Shown here piece after piece: positions 63,704 through 64,000 of a DNA stretch of 64,000 nucleotides (position 1 is its first letter; the number at the start of each line of letters is the position of its first letter). The DNA comes from Sipunculus nudus (lineage: Eukaryota; Annelida; Sipuncula; Golfingiida; Sipunculidae), in NCBI GenBank assembly GCA_026874595.1, contig CM049314.1, positions 72,494,300 through 72,558,299 on the forward strand, given 5' to 3'. Position numbers and translations under genes: made by a program. Under the pieces are notes generated by a model. That model was not told the origin of the DNA. It saw only the letters and a program-made list of their open reading frames with translations, and searched no databases.

Positions 63704-64000
63704 GCGTAGATTTAATGTGATGTCGTTTATTCCTGCTAGGTGGCGCATGCTGACTTTCAGTCTGTAATCACACCAGGCCGCGTAGATTTAATGTGATGTC
63801 GTTTATTCCTGCTAGGTGGCGCATGCTGACTTTCAGTCTGTAATCACACCAGGCCGCGTAGATTTAATGTGATGTCGTTTATTCCTGCTAGGTGGCGCAT
63901 GCTGACTTTCAGTCTGTAATCACACCAGGCCGCGTAGATTTAATGTGATGTCGTTTATTCCTGCTAGGTGGCGCATGCTGACTTTCAGTCTGTAATCACA
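63695..64000 (+). repeat. 76-bp satellite, right flank, running off the window
   Basis: Units at exactly 76-bp spacing (tgtcgtttattcc at 63721, 63797, 63873, 63949), the same orientation as on the left flank and nearly identical to each other. Confidence 0.96.

Overview
This is a eukaryotic, AT-rich, intron-containing and repeat-dense genomic window, most likely from a marine invertebrate and plausibly a bivalve mollusc. The reasons are long GT-AG introns, many (TA)n tracts, Penelope-like and non-LTR retroelement remnants, a non-autonomous hAT, 'aaggtcaaggtcac'-type dispersed repeats, and an expanded 4-coumarate-CoA-ligase-like acyl-CoA synthetase family. The species assignment is inference. 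There are no prokaryotic features.

Region 1 (1-21 kb) is a graveyard. A non-LTR reverse transcriptase fragment (minus strand) runs off the left edge. An unprocessed pseudogene of the acyl-CoA synthetase then keeps exons 1-6 in order on the plus strand (3.8-12.6 kb). Degenerate tandem repeats lie inside its intron 5, a GIY-YIG retroelement remnant lies at 14 kb, and a second, inverted pseudogene fragment carries exons 6-11 on the minus strand (20.5 down to 17.3 kb).

Region 2 (21.4-39.8 kb) holds the one convincing intact gene: an 11-exon ANL-superfamily acyl-CoA synthetase (4CL/luciferase-like). Its exons join without a frame break into 533 codons. Its promoter, exon 1 and part of intron 1 are tandemly duplicated (about 3.6 kb units). 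The upstream copy of exon 1 carries a 1-nt deletion; the downstream copy is intact and is the likely start.

Region 3 (40-44 kb) has a Penelope-like element remnant (RT plus GIY-YIG) just behind the gene, a broken fragment resembling a B-box/NHL protein C-terminus on the minus strand, several long (TA)n tracts and a 109-bp hairpin.

Region 4 (44.1-64 kb) is the most striking part. A 76-bp satellite is interrupted by a 19,368-bp element (44327-63694). The element has similar inverted ends, an exact 9-bp target duplication, and two huge inverted arms built of about 179-bp tandem monomers: left about 5 kb in one orientation, right about 9 kb in the opposite one. The arms face each other across a 2.5-kb unique core. 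This is the architecture of a foldback transposon, at very large size. A 2.3-kb hAT-like element with an 8-bp target duplication is nested in the left arm. The right arm shows higher-order repeats of 2838 bp (about 16 monomers) with a 1067-bp (6-monomer) internal duplication, so it has been growing by unequal exchange.
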